Positions 1 to 7,908 of a stretch of 9,628 bases of DNA are shown one piece after another. This DNA comes from Holosporales bacterium (GTDB lineage: Bacteria > Pseudomonadota > Alphaproteobacteria > RUG11792), in contig JAITTR010000074.1 of assembly GCA_031286725.1 (NCBI GenBank), forward strand, positions 1 to 9,628. The letters are read 5' to 3'. The notes beneath the pieces were generated by a model. That model saw only the letters and a list, made by a program, of their open reading frames with translations, searched no databases and had not been told where the DNA came from. The translations under genes were made by a program, and so were the position numbers. The first letter of the stretch is position 1. Every line of letters begins with the position of its first letter.

Positions 1-675
1 AATCCCGTGTTATGTTCTTTAAATTTATCATTGTCAGTGCAGATGGTTATTTCTTTGTCTGGGTACTTCGCCCTAAACAACTTAGCCACGGGCGATAAAT
101 TACCTGCGTCCATGCAACAAATTACGTTTGCAAAACTTCCGAGCGATTTCACAATGCTTGCCTCGGTAATAGCCTTCACACAGCGCGATGCGACATGGAT
201 TGCTAGGTGTGATTGCTAACGAACAGAAACAGCCTCGCTTCTTACCTCCTGCTAAATATCATTTTTCGAATTTTCCATTATCTTCGTAAATAATCTGCAA
301 GCTCACGATCTGATAATTTATGTCGACGATCGATATCAGCAAACTTCCCTTCGATATGAAACTGTTATTGATTTGATAGTCCTTTGCGGCTCTCTTTAAC
401 CCAAACGACAGGGTTTGCTTGTATTTCAAGTAAGGGTGGTCGCTTGCTATTACGTTAACTCCTTCGATCCAGATTTGATACGCTATCTCCGCGGCTTTGT
501 ATTCTTCTTTCTTCCGTATCTCTTCTAGTTCGTTCAGCTTTTTGGCCACGGGTTTATTTCTTTCGGCAAGTTCCTTCTTGCTGTAATGCCTATCGGATTT
601 TGGGAAGGCGTAGTCTTTGAAGGCTGCGCTCCAATCTCCGAAGACGGATTCGTCTTCTATAGAGACTGCACATGT
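1..675 (-). pseudogene. Decayed Toprim DNA primase of plasmid/phage type (TraC-like), left end outside the window
   Basis: Read on the minus strand, one frame runs from about 675 down to an in-frame TGA at 259-261 and continues past it with sense that still fits the family. Before the stop I see FGDWS, a charged Lys/Glu-rich helix, DHPYL and ISLQ-like segments (VSLQIIYEDNGK). After it come YLAGGKKRGCF and LCEGY, the latter being the acidic Toprim motif. Close to 165-171 the frame shifts, and the second frame gives TEASIVKSLG, MDAGNLSPVAKLFRAKYPD and TDND, the second Toprim acidic motif. This order (HPYL, GGKKRGC, EGY, DAGNL, DND) is typical of the Toprim primases of plasmids, integrative elements and phages. 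A GTG at 547-549 could start a 96-residue peptide, but it lies inside the conserved region, so I read it as part of the remnant. TGA recoding is unlikely: Trp is TGG elsewhere and the frame also shifts. The N-terminal part upstream of 676-678 (TAA) is missing or unrecognisable. Confidence 0.85.
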
Positions 676-827
676 TTAGACAGAGTTCATAACCTGAGAG
701 CGTTCACTTTTAATACATGGTATTGTTTAATTAAAAGCAGCCAAATGGGTCGATATAGAAGAGGTTCGTAAAAAATCAGTTTAGATTGCAAAGTTATGTA
801 CTTTTTTGTCAAAAAGACTGTATATGA

Positions 828-1175
828 AAACAACATGTCAGGTCTCAAACTATTTGTTCCAGAACAAACAATCATGGAACGATTTTTGGATACGACGCCA
901 GGCCTTCTCAACTAAAAACCGGAGCTTTCTTTATGCCGACAGTATTTGGAGCATATTCCGTCGCCAACATCAATCACTCTCTTAAAAAAAGCAGAGCCAA
1001 CAACTATTTAGCGGGAACGAAATTATCTTGGTTTAGTTCCGTTGGTAGTGTAGAAATGTTGGGCTCTTACGGATTTTTCAAAACTTATAATCATAGCGAG
1101 GCATATGGGAGAAATAATCTAAAAAGCCATCTATTCTCTCTCGGCTCAAAGTTTTCTTTTAATAGACTCATTTAG
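828..1175 (+). pseudogene. Possible C-terminal fragment of an outer-membrane beta-barrel protein
   Basis: An open frame begins after a TGA at 825-827 and ends with TAG at 1173-1175. An ATG at 933 with GGAG eight bases upstream could start an 80-residue peptide. However, the frame is open with similar-looking sequence upstream of it (FGYDARPSQLKTGAFF), which suggests a fragment and not a short gene. The residues alternate in the manner of transmembrane beta-strands: LAGTKLSWFSSVGSVEMLGS, a turn-rich linker, then LKSHLFSLGSKFSF near the end, like the closing strands of autotransporter or two-partner secretion barrels. The true end is NRLI after the aromatic strand, so the classical terminal Phe is not last. 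No barrel N-terminal region or passenger is visible nearby. A genuine small protein of unknown function is the alternative. Confidence is low because the assignment rests on pattern and not on a clear motif. Confidence 0.33.
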
Positions 1176-1457
1176 AAATTAATAAAATTTCAACAAATCT
1201 TAAAATTCTATTATAATGTATTGTTTTGTCGTGTATGTTCATTATTTCTTAAATCAGACAATTATATCAGAAAGTATTAAATAAATAATAACTCAATAAA
1301 ATGAGCAAAAAAATAAAAGGCCGTACAAAGAAAAATAACAATTAGTATTGCAAAAGCATACAGAGTTAAGCTAAACTAAAGGCAAGGGAAACAAATAGCG
1401 GAGACTAAAGTCCTTACGTCTATTGTATTTTACGAACGTTGCATTTTTGAGGTATTT
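1176..1457. other. AT-rich intergenic region before the giant gene
   Basis: No coding sequence, RNA gene or clear terminator is visible here. The region is very AT-rich. It holds a perfect TATAAT at 1212-1217 and a weaker TTGCAA (1348-1353)/TAAACT (1372-1377) pair with an 18-base spacer. Both are candidates for driving the long gene downstream. The small palindrome GACT-AA-AGTC near 1400 is too short to call. Confidence 0.5.
1188..1217 (+). promoter_or_regulatory. Candidate sigma-70-type promoter for the 1582-residue gene
   Basis: The -10 box TATAAT (1212-1217) is a perfect consensus. The -35 region 18 bases upstream (TTTCAA, 1188-1193) is poor. The resulting leader would be about 230 bases. 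In DNA this AT-rich, chance TATAAT matches are common, and the second pair at 1348-1377 is an alternative. Confidence 0.28.
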
Positions 1458-4400
1458 ATGCGAAATTATTATTTAAGAAAAAGTTGCCTTGCGACTATTG
1501 TTGTTTGTTCAAATTTATCTGCCGTGCCTTTTGGAGAAGTCGCGAATTATAGATTAGATAAAATTATGAAAGACGCTCAAGTTGGCTCGCATTGGGCTCC
1601 TTTGGCAACAACAAGAGACGGCATTACTACATATGATTCTCTTCGTGAGATTGGGAAAATAGCAAGCGAAACTCTTAAAAATCCAGGAGGTTATTTTACT
1701 GCTTTGTTAGGAACCTATAATACGGCTCAAGCGACGCCAGCTTTTGATAATGAGATTTTTATTGCAAAGGCGTTGAGTTTATATGTAACAGAACTAAACG
1801 CTGGCAGAGATATAGGTCTAGAAGGATTGTTAGATAGAGCTAGTTCACAACTAACTGTTATCAGCAATTCGACGCGAAAGTCAAATGTGCAAAATGACTC
1901 GAGGATATATTTGAATAGTACTGGTCTTTTGAATTTCGTAAAAAGTTTGCATGCCGTGAATAAAAAAGCTATAGAGCTTAATCAACGAGCTATAAGGACA
2001 GTGAACAATGTTCGCGTTCTTATAACGGATGCTAGCGCTGCGGCAAATAGTTTTAGCGATATCAATGAAAAAAGGTATTTCTTGCATGACTTCTTGTTTG
2101 GAGACGGAACTGATCCTCAAAATGTTTTAAAGAAGTTAATAGCGTTTTCGGAAGGGAAAACCGATCGAGAAAAATTGATCCTAACTCAATATGCTAGAGA
2201 TTTTGCGAATTTATGCATATTTCCCGCCGTGTCTGATTGGGGCGTTAGAACCTCGTTGATAAAAGGGAGCAATGGAAAGGACGTTATAAGAGTTAGATTG
2301 GCGGAAATGGGGTTTGATCTATTAAAGTTTAGTCTTGCGAATCCAGCGAACAGACAAACTATTCATGACGCGCTTGCAAGCTCAAGAATTATTGATGGTC
2401 AGCGTGTCGGGAGAGTTTTCGACGCGGTTATTGGTGCTCATAAAGATCAAGACATGATAGATTGTTTGCGGCAAAAATTATCAGAAATATTAGATTGTCT
2501 ACCTGACGATAGAACAGTTCAAACGTGGGTAACCGATTTAACTATGAATAGCGGACGACAACCAATTGAAGGATTCTCTGATTTAGTTTTTACTCCAGCG
2601 AGCTATACAACTTGGTCAGTCGCTCAAATTAGAGATATGACTGCCCGCAAAACGATGTTAGAAAATAAGTTAAAGATTATTAATGTATTAACTGAAGGGT
2701 ATGTTGTTCAGCAGGCTGATTTAAATAGGAGGGCGATAACTGTTGAGGGAAGAAATTATGCGCTTGATCCCGAAGAGTTAGATCTCGTGCGGTCACTCAA
2801 GTATTTAGAAGACCACAAGAATAACCCGATGGTTACTAGATACTTAGGGATTAGACTGGACAAGGAGAGAGACATAAGAACAAAAGCACGGCTTAGAAAG
2901 TTCTTTGAAGGCTTCGAACGTGTATGTTCGGAATATAGCGTTGCTCGTAGTCAAGCTGAAAAAAATGTGGCTATTTTGAAAAAAATGGACTTGTTTCATT
3001 CCATATCGAGTATTTATCCCGGTAATTTAAGCGAGTTAAATGAATATTGGAATCACTTAGGGATATATTTCCAGCATAAAGCTCATGTTGGTCTGTATAG
3101 AAATGAAGGGGAAAGGTTGGCCGAAATTAAGGAAGAGATTGAGAAGCTTGGGGCTTTTTCTGGCGAGCTAGGCACAAGAAGAGCTAGGCTCTTGACTTTT
3201 CAATATAGTCGGCCGAATACCCGTATTGTGAGAGATAATCTTTTGGCTCTATGTAGAGGAGGAGGTTCATTAATCTCAACTGCTGATAGAACCTTTAGAC
3301 CAATTCTGGCGGGGTTGCCGCGACCACAAGCTCCGCAAGGAACTGCTATAGAGCGATTATCTCGTTATTATGCCAATATAAATAATTTGAGAACTCAACT
3401 TATCTGGGCAGAAAATCTAGGAATTGAGGAGGCTTCTTTAAGAGAGTGTATTGATTCCTGTTTGACGGTTGGAGCTAATGGCACGATTGATTTTGACATG
3501 ACAAGGTGTCGCAATGAAAAGTTTAGACCTTGGTATGAGTTTTTGGTTGTTGGAGAGCGCGTGGCCGCAATTCATGACACAGACCGCGTATTAAATCTTG
3601 TGGATGACGCTGTTGCCTTATATAATGCCGATATAGTTAATATGGCTCAGTATGCGGCTATTCCTGCTGATTTGGGACAGTATTTTATAGAACACAGTTT
3701 CGGGCCATATTTAGATGAACAGGCTTGTACTCTTTTAGAAAGGTTTCCGGAATTGACAGGACAACTAAGAGATTATAGAGCGAATCAATTGTTTGCCGCA
3801 GAGTCGGCTACGGGGACAGGGTTTGTAGATTTCATTTTTGAGGGGCCTCAGGTTAGTCAGTTGCTGTACGCTCGTTATTTAAGCGATGTCGGCGTTAAAG
3901 AAATCAAGGAGAAGATAATTCTCTCTGATGGACGAGCCCAAACACAAGGTATTCCTATTTTAAATTTTGTCGAGCATTTTTTTGATATTGATTTCAGAAA
4001 CTGTACAATGAATGTACGGCCAGAATACGGACAAATACGAGAGCTTCTTGAGGCAGAGAATCTGTTTGTTACAAAAGAGGAAAGTATTACAGTGTACATC
4101 GGGGAGCAAAAGAATATTACTCGATATTTTCTAAATCAAGCAGAAATCGTCCGTTTTGTTAACGCTAATCGTGGCACAATTGGCCTGGTAAATGAGTTAG
4201 TGGCCGCATTTAGTCAGTTTAAATTTGATAGCGCTATCTGTGTTAACGACGAATTTTCATTTCTTCAAGAACAACAAAGACAAGCTGCCGGAGTGCTCAG
4301 TTGGATTCCTCAATTGGATCAAGCTGCGATTGCTCAAACTCGAACAATAGAAGAGTTGCAAGCAAAAACCTTTGATATTGCTAATGTCGGAGACCGCAAT

Positions 4401-6206
4401 TTTAGTGGGCTGCAAAATGAAATCTTCGCCTTCCTTGGTAGACGTCAATATAGATTTGCTCAAACGGCAGGAAATCTAGCTGGCGTAGCTTGTACTGAAT
4501 CTGAATTGAGAACAGCTTTTCAAAGGCATTATGGAAATGACTGGAATAGATTTAAGAGCGATATAAAAAATTATTTCTCCACGCCTAGAGAAAATATATA
4601 TGCTCCTCCTTCCATCTCCCAAAGGAATGATATGGCACAAGCTCCAAAGGAGAATGCTGTTATTTTCCTAAAATTGATTGACTTATGTTTTAAAAGGAAC
4701 AATGGTACAGGCGGGCTTTCTCTTAATATTGGCGGTCAACATATTGGCGGTCAACATATTGGCGGTCAGCAAATTAACATTTCCGATGCTAATGCCATGC
4801 AAAGAATTCTGACTTTCTCCGCTCAAGATATAAATGATGCAGCTCGAGCAAGTATAAATGCTGAATATACAGGGTATAATGAACAAGCTTATATCCAGAG
4901 TCCTTTATCATTAAAGGAGGTGAAATTAGGGGATACTGACGCAGAAGGGCAAGGATTAGATAGATTTATACAGGATCTTTTAAATACTGTAACTTGTGTT
5001 TTAGGAATTCATCAAGGCGGTGGTCTTTTTGACTCAATTTTATATAAGCCGGAGAACTTCGCTAACGTTAACTATTCTTTTGATGTCCTTTTGAATATCT
5101 ACAACGAGTTATTAAGACTCGACGGGCTTTTCAGAGGAGATGATTTAAGACGAAAAGAAGAATTGCTTACCTTAAGATATCTTGAGAGAAACGCTTCTTG
5201 TCATACGACAGTTGCTCAATTAAGACAGCTTTTATCATCTGATCCTCGAGGTATAGTTGATAGAATTAATGGGATTGTCCTTAGTCAACAGGATGAAGCA
5301 AATGGCGCTCGTGGTATTCTAGGGAAAATGCAAAAATTAAGGGAAACTATAATGGCCGAGTTCTCGTCAGACGAAATGAGAGGAGCTTTTATCACAAGTA
5401 AGATAGAAAGCGCTACGACCGTAGGTAGCCTTTGTCAAGCTTTCCATCATTGTACGGGTGGACAAGCACAAGGTATAGCTGAATTTGTGGCCATATCTAC
5501 CAAAAATGATACTCAAATATTGCCAAGGGTTTCGGCACAAGGTATGCTATCGATCTTATATCAAAGAGCGGTTGATTATGCTATAGATTCGAACTTGGGA
5601 TTTGTAAACTCTTATGAATACAGAAATGGCACGTGGCAAAATGTAGCGTACAATGGCGAGTTTTCAGGAGGAAGAGGTAGGGTAGTTAATGCTATCCAAA
5701 ACAAATTTGGAAGAGTGCATGGAGGCACTGTATGGGATGGTGGGCCAGGATTACCTGAATTGGCTAGATATTTAGCTGGACGAAAACCGGATATTTGGGC
5801 TAGAATGGATCAAAGATTTAAACCACGGGGAACTGCTTATGAACGGGCACATCCGGGAGAAGGTGCATCAGAAGAAGTTAAAAGAGCTTTTTTCACTGGA
5901 TTAGCAAGTGATGCCAATGCTTGGCAGGCAGGCTTTGTAATGGAATTTGCTAAAGCGGCTATTACTCCGGAAGCGTTATTGTCATATTTATCCAATCCTG
6001 CCGTAGCGCTAAATCAAGCTTTAGCGAAAAAACTGATTCTGGACTCTAATTGTATGTTGTCTGGCGAACATCTTGACGTAGCTCAAAGTGCTGAAAGAAG
6101 AGCTTTGGCAGATAGAATAAGAGGCGGAGAGGACGTAAAGTTTACAGAAGAACAATTAAAAACAGTAATGTTTGACGGCTTAAAGAGATATGGCTTTATT
6201 CGATAA
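1458..6206 (+). CDS. Giant predicted secreted protein of unknown function (1582 aa)
   Basis: I do not recognise this protein. The start is supported by GAGG at 1449-1452, five bases before the ATG, and by the signal peptide that follows: a basic n-region (MRNYYLRK), a hydrophobic stretch (CLATIVVCSNLSA) and a likely signal-peptidase cleavage site near residues 22-25. Beyond that there is no convincing transmembrane segment, so it should be released to the periplasm or exported further. The body looks mostly alpha-helical, with many charged Glu/Lys/Arg helices separated by Gly/Pro/Asn-rich turns, scattered cysteines, and no ankyrin, TPR, leucine-rich or beta-helix periodicity that I can see. 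Residues 1091-1105 are three tandem IGGQ[HQ] units. The C-terminus (MFDGLKRYGFIR) is not a beta-barrel strand, so it is not a classical autotransporter. The frame is intact over 4.7 kb amid decayed genes, which suggests it is maintained by selection. A role as a host-interaction effector or large envelope-associated protein is inference only. It appears monocistronic, with a hairpin 22 bases after its stop. Confidence 0.9.
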   Translation: MRNYYLRKSCLATIVVCSNLSAVPFGEVANYRLDKIMKDAQVGSHWAPLATTRDGITTYDSLREIGKIASETLKNPGGYFTALLGTYNTAQATPAFDNEIFIAKALSLYVTELNAGRDIGLEGLLDRASSQLTVISNSTRKSNVQNDSRIYLNSTGLLNFVKSLHAVNKKAIELNQRAIRTVNNVRVLITDASAAANSFSDINEKRYFLHDFLFGDGTDPQNVLKKLIAFSEGKTDREKLILTQYARDFANLCIFPAVSDWGVRTSLIKGSNGKDVIRVRLAEMGFDLLKFSLANPANRQTIHDALASSRIIDGQRVGRVFDAVIGAHKDQDMIDCLRQKLSEILDCLPDDRTVQTWVTDLTMNSGRQPIEGFSDLVFTPASYTTWSVAQIRDMTARKTMLENKLKIINVLTEGYVVQQADLNRRAITVEGRNYALDPEELDLVRSLKYLEDHKNNPMVTRYLGIRLDKERDIRTKARLRKFFEGFERVCSEYSVARSQAEKNVAILKKMDLFHSISSIYPGNLSELNEYWNHLGIYFQHKAHVGLYRNEGERLAEIKEEIEKLGAFSGELGTRRARLLTFQYSRPNTRIVRDNLLALCRGGGSLISTADRTFRPILAGLPRPQAPQGTAIERLSRYYANINNLRTQLIWAENLGIEEASLRECIDSCLTVGANGTIDFDMTRCRNEKFRPWYEFLVVGERVAAIHDTDRVLNLVDDAVALYNADIVNMAQYAAIPADLGQYFIEHSFGPYLDEQACTLLERFPELTGQLRDYRANQLFAAESATGTGFVDFIFEGPQVSQLLYARYLSDVGVKEIKEKIILSDGRAQTQGIPILNFVEHFFDIDFRNCTMNVRPEYGQIRELLEAENLFVTKEESITVYIGEQKNITRYFLNQAEIVRFVNANRGTIGLVNELVAAFSQFKFDSAICVNDEFSFLQEQQRQAAGVLSWIPQLDQAAIAQTRTIEELQAKTFDIANVGDRNFSGLQNEIFAFLGRRQYRFAQTAGNLAGVACTESELRTAFQRHYGNDWNRFKSDIKNYFSTPRENIYAPPSISQRNDMAQAPKENAVIFLKLIDLCFKRNNGTGGLSLNIGGQHIGGQHIGGQQINISDANAMQRILTFSAQDINDAARASINAEYTGYNEQAYIQSPLSLKEVKLGDTDAEGQGLDRFIQDLLNTVTCVLGIHQGGGLFDSILYKPENFANVNYSFDVLLNIYNELLRLDGLFRGDDLRRKEELLTLRYLERNASCHTTVAQLRQLLSSDPRGIVDRINGIVLSQQDEANGARGILGKMQKLRETIMAEFSSDEMRGAFITSKIESATTVGSLCQAFHHCTGGQAQGIAEFVAISTKNDTQILPRVSAQGMLSILYQRAVDYAIDSNLGFVNSYEYRNGTWQNVAYNGEFSGGRGRVVNAIQNKFGRVHGGTVWDGGPGLPELARYLAGRKPDIWARMDQRFKPRGTAYERAHPGEGASEEVKRAFFTGLASDANAWQAGFVMEFAKAAITPEALLSYLSNPAVALNQALAKKLILDSNCMLSGEHLDVAQSAERRALADRIRGGEDVKFTEEQLKTVMFDGLKRYGFIR
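4728..4772 (+). repeat. Three tandem 15-bp units encoding IGGQ[H/Q]
   Basis: The unit ATTGGCGGTCAACAT occurs twice exactly (4728-4742, 4743-4757). It is followed by a third copy with two changes (4758-4772, ending CAGCAA). The repeat is in frame and gives residues 1091-1105 of the giant protein. Near-identity at DNA level, including third positions, points to recent slippage expansion in a Gly-rich linker. Confidence 0.95.
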
Positions 6207-6228
6207 TCTCTAAAGTTTTTTGAAGATA

Positions 6229-6252
6229 TAGGAGGCGGCTCGCCGCTTCCTA
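6229..6252 (+). terminator. GC-rich hairpin after the giant gene, probable terminator
   Basis: The left arm TAGGAGGCGG (6229-6238) pairs with CCGCTTCCTA (6243-6252) over ten base pairs, with one G-U, around the tetraloop CTCG. It stands out sharply in AT-rich DNA and lies 22 bases after the stop codon at 6204-6206. The following sequence is only mildly T-rich (CTCGTTTCCGTTT) and has no proper U-run, so it may be a weak terminator or a 3'-end stabilising stem. It separates the plus-strand giant gene from the minus-strand unit to its right. Confidence 0.45.
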
Positions 6253-6469
6253 AGTACTCGTTTCCGTTTAGTGTTTTAAAGGAGAGGAGTATTGTTAGCA
6301 AGACTCAAGCAACAGAAAATCTCGTAATCTCCAGAAATATTCTGCGTGGAATATTTTAAATTTTCCCCTAAAAGCTCTTTTTAAGCAATGTACACTTCTT
6401 TGAAATAAATCTTTTAGTCATAATTATGCTAACTAATCTAGTCTTCAGCCAGATTTCTTCGTAAGGTCT
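6253..6469. other. Non-coding stretch between convergent units
   Basis: No gene is supported here on either strand. On the minus strand it follows the stop of the short ORF in repeat copy 1, and no recognisable continuation of that ORF is found in any frame. The only structure I see is the palindrome at 6335-6356. Confidence 0.5.
6335..6356. repeat. Perfect 8-bp inverted repeat with 6-base loop
   Basis: AAATATTC (6335-6342) and GAATATTT (6349-6356) are exact reverse complements around TGCGTG. The stem is AT-rich and would be a weak terminator. It could instead be a dyad binding site. No function can be assigned. Confidence 0.4.
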
Positions 6470-6523
6470 TTATCCCAAATTGCTTTTAAAATCTTCTAAG
6501 AATTTATTAGTATTAAACAACAT
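6470..6523 (-). CDS. 17-residue ORF at the outer end of repeat copy 1 (truncated gene start)
   Basis: On the minus strand GGAG, eight bases before an ATG, opens MLFNTNKFLEDFKSNLG and then TAA. The first eleven residues match the start of the ORF in repeat copy 2, except Phe for Val at position 3. That indicates both copies carry the 5' end of the same ancestral gene, which diverges after the common LED. With only 17 codons and no recognisable downstream coding, this is probably a decapitated gene start or a leader peptide, not a functional protein gene. It lies downstream of and codirectional with pdhC, so it could be transcribed by readthrough. Confidence 0.3.
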   Translation of the reverse strand: MLFNTNKFLEDFKSNLG

Positions 6524-6725
6524 GTTATGTTCTCCTTTCAAATAAAGATTGATTGTTTAGAATATTCAAAACCTATCTTTAGACTCTTGATATTCTATTG
6601 GGATTATATAGACGGCCAACTCCCCCGCCTATATTTTTAGGATACCCTATTGCGTTTTCCAAATGCAAAAACTTTTTTGTCCCCTAAAATTTTAGATAAA
6701 TTGTATTAAATAATAAGGATAACTC
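6488..6725 (-). repeat. Inverted repeat copy 1 (leader plus gene start), downstream of pdhC
   Basis: Read on the minus strand, this copy starts at GAGTTATCC immediately after the pdhC stop codon (6726-6728) and extends through the hairpin, Shine-Dalgarno site and first codons of the 17-residue ORF. Its first part matches copy 2 over about 140 bases with only one extra G (in the hairpin loop). The outer part carries a 9-base insertion (relative to copy 2) between two AGA triplets, a 4-base deletion before the Shine-Dalgarno site and several substitutions. No transposase and no target-site duplication are seen. Confidence 0.95.
6606..6634 (-). promoter_or_regulatory. Conserved leader hairpin, copy 1
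   Basis: On the minus strand, ATATAGGCGG pairs with CCGTCTATAT over ten base pairs including one G-U, around a nine-base loop GGGAGTTGG. On the opposite strand the G-U becomes an A-C mismatch, so the structure favours RNA made in the outward direction. The same stem occurs in copy 2 with one fewer G in the loop. It lies roughly 80-110 bases upstream of the small-ORF ATG, in a position suited to a leader RNA element. No known riboswitch class is recognised. Confidence 0.6.
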
Positions 6726-7847
6726 TTATAAAACAAGAGTCATAGGGCTTTGTAAATATTTCGATAGTTTTTCTAAGAATTTTGCGGCGGCGGAACCGTC
6801 AATGACTCTATGGTCAATCGCATAGCCTATATTCATAATTTGAGCAGCGATTATATTGTTTTCGTCGTCAAAAATAGGAGTTTTCTTCGCAGGGCCGATA
6901 GATAAAATACTGCCTTGTGGCGGATTTATTATTGAGGAAAAGTTGTCTATTTGATACATTCCCAAATTTGAAATAGTAATGCCTCCTCCTATAAATTCGT
7001 CAGGAAGCAATTTTCCGGACTTTGCTTTATCCGCCAAATCTTTCATCTCTTGAGAAATTTCTTTTAACGATTTACAGTTGACATTCCGTATAATTGGCGT
7101 AAACAGTCCTTCGTCAATAGCAACGGCTACCGAAATATCAATCGAGCTATATTTTCTGATTTTCCCATCCGTCCAGCTTACGTTTATTTCAGGGCTATCG
7201 CATAACGCCAAAGCGACCGCCTTTATAATAAAGTCATTTACGGTTATTTTAGTGGCCGAAGAGCCAGAATCGTTAATTAATTTTCTAATTTTAAATAATT
7301 CAGAAACGTTAGCTGAAACGTTCATATAAAAATGAGGCGTATCTTGTTTAGATTTAGTCAATTTCTCAGCTATTACTTTTCTTAGATTTGAAATCTGCTC
7401 GTCAATATACTGGATCTGAGGAATTTCTGCTTTATTTAATTTTTGCTCCGAATATTCCAAAACGTCGGATTTTATTATTCTTCCTCCTGGGCCGGAACCG
7501 GTCAACTTAGAAAGTTCTATGTCATATTCGTTCGCAATCCTTTTTGCCAAGGGACTTGCTTTTACCCGCTCTTTTTCTTGAAGAGCTGGCTCAATATATT
7601 TTTCATTTTTTTGTTTTATAATCGCTATAGGGGTTTTTATTAAAACATCAAACGTCCCGGCAGGAACCAGGATTTTCTCTAATATTCCCTCATACATAGA
7701 CTCGACTTCCATTGTAGCCTTATCAGTATCTATTTCGGCAATAACCTCTCCGATCTCGATCGAATCCCCTTCCTTTTTAAGCCAATTGATTAAATTTCCC
7801 TTTTCCATAGAAGGACTAAGCGTTGGCATCTCTAAAATTATTGGCAT
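6726..7847 (-). CDS. pdhC: Dihydrolipoamide acetyltransferase, E2 of pyruvate dehydrogenase
   Basis: This is the core subunit of the cytoplasmic pyruvate dehydrogenase complex. It takes the acetyl group made by E1 on its lipoyl arm and passes it to CoA. The 373 residues hold one lipoyl domain (about 1-78, lipoyl-lysine K43 in ETDKA-like DTDKATMEVES). A peripheral-subunit-binding domain follows (about 96-131, ASPLAKRIANEYDIELSKL and GPGGRI). The catalytic domain spans about 150-373, with the DHRVIDG motif giving H346 and D350. The length and the MPI start are usual for single-lipoyl alphaproteobacterial E2 proteins, though on the short side. Neither pdhA, pdhB nor lpd is adjacent, which is unusual because pdhC commonly follows pdhB. 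The gene with its own promoter fills the space between two inverted repeats. No Shine-Dalgarno sequence precedes the ATG; the 5' leader there is an AT palindrome. Confidence 0.97.
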   Translation of the reverse strand: MPIILEMPTLSPSMEKGNLINWLKKEGDSIEIGEVIAEIDTDKATMEVESMYEGILEKILVPAGTFDVLIKTPIAIIKQKNEKYIEPALQEKERVKASPLAKRIANEYDIELSKLTGSGPGGRIIKSDVLEYSEQKLNKAEIPQIQYIDEQISNLRKVIAEKLTKSKQDTPHFYMNVSANVSELFKIRKLINDSGSSATKITVNDFIIKAVALALCDSPEINVSWTDGKIRKYSSIDISVAVAIDEGLFTPIIRNVNCKSLKEISQEMKDLADKAKSGKLLPDEFIGGGITISNLGMYQIDNFSSIINPPQGSILSIGPAKKTPIFDDENNIIAAQIMNIGYAIDHRVIDGSAAAKFLEKLSKYLQSPMTLVL

Positions 7848-7868
7848 AATATATTTAAAATATATATT
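7848..7868 (-). promoter_or_regulatory. AT-only dyad in place of a Shine-Dalgarno site before pdhC
   Basis: The 21 bases directly before the pdhC ATG are A/T only and form a dyad (arms AATATAT and ATATATT around seven bases). There is no purine-rich ribosome-binding site. The MPI start fits the family so well that moving the start is not attractive. Translation may rely on an unstructured AU-rich leader. Confidence 0.4.
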
Positions 7869-7879
7869 CGTTAACGTTA

Positions 7880-7908
7880 ATTATACAGGTTATAAACAGT
7901 CCCCGCAA
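7880..7908 (-). promoter_or_regulatory. Promoter for pdhC
   Basis: On the minus strand, a perfect -10 box TATAAT (7880-7885) lies 17 bases from TTGCGG (7903-7908), which keeps the TTG of a -35 box. Transcription would begin near 7873, giving a leader of about 26 bases. The palindrome TTAACGTTAA (7871-7880) overlaps the -10 edge and start point, where an operator could lie. The promoter is inside the inverted repeats, so it would move with pdhC if the segment inverted. Confidence 0.6.

Noticed and set aside
7..219. Plus-strand ORF of 70 codons
   Set aside because: It lies opposite the Toprim primase remnant, whose motifs (DAGNL, DND) are clear on the minus strand.
259..261. TGA read as tryptophan (code change)
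   Set aside because: Trp is encoded by TGG elsewhere, family sequences do not call for Trp here, and the same gene has a frameshift as well, so decay is simpler.
586..911. Plus-strand (586-771) and minus-strand (687-911) ORFs
   Set aside because: The first lies opposite the primase remnant. The second overlaps the barrel-like fragment and has no ribosome site or recognisable content.
4728..4772. CRISPR-like short repeats
   Set aside because: The units are directly adjacent, without spacers, and in frame within a long gene.
6606..6634. Repeat hairpin as terminator of pdhC
   Set aside because: The stem suits it, but AAUCCCAAU and not a U-run follows, and the same element stands upstream of rsmI.
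6726..7847. Plus-strand ORFs at 7078-7329 and 7443-7643
   Set aside because: Both are opposite-strand shadows of pdhC, which has full domain support.
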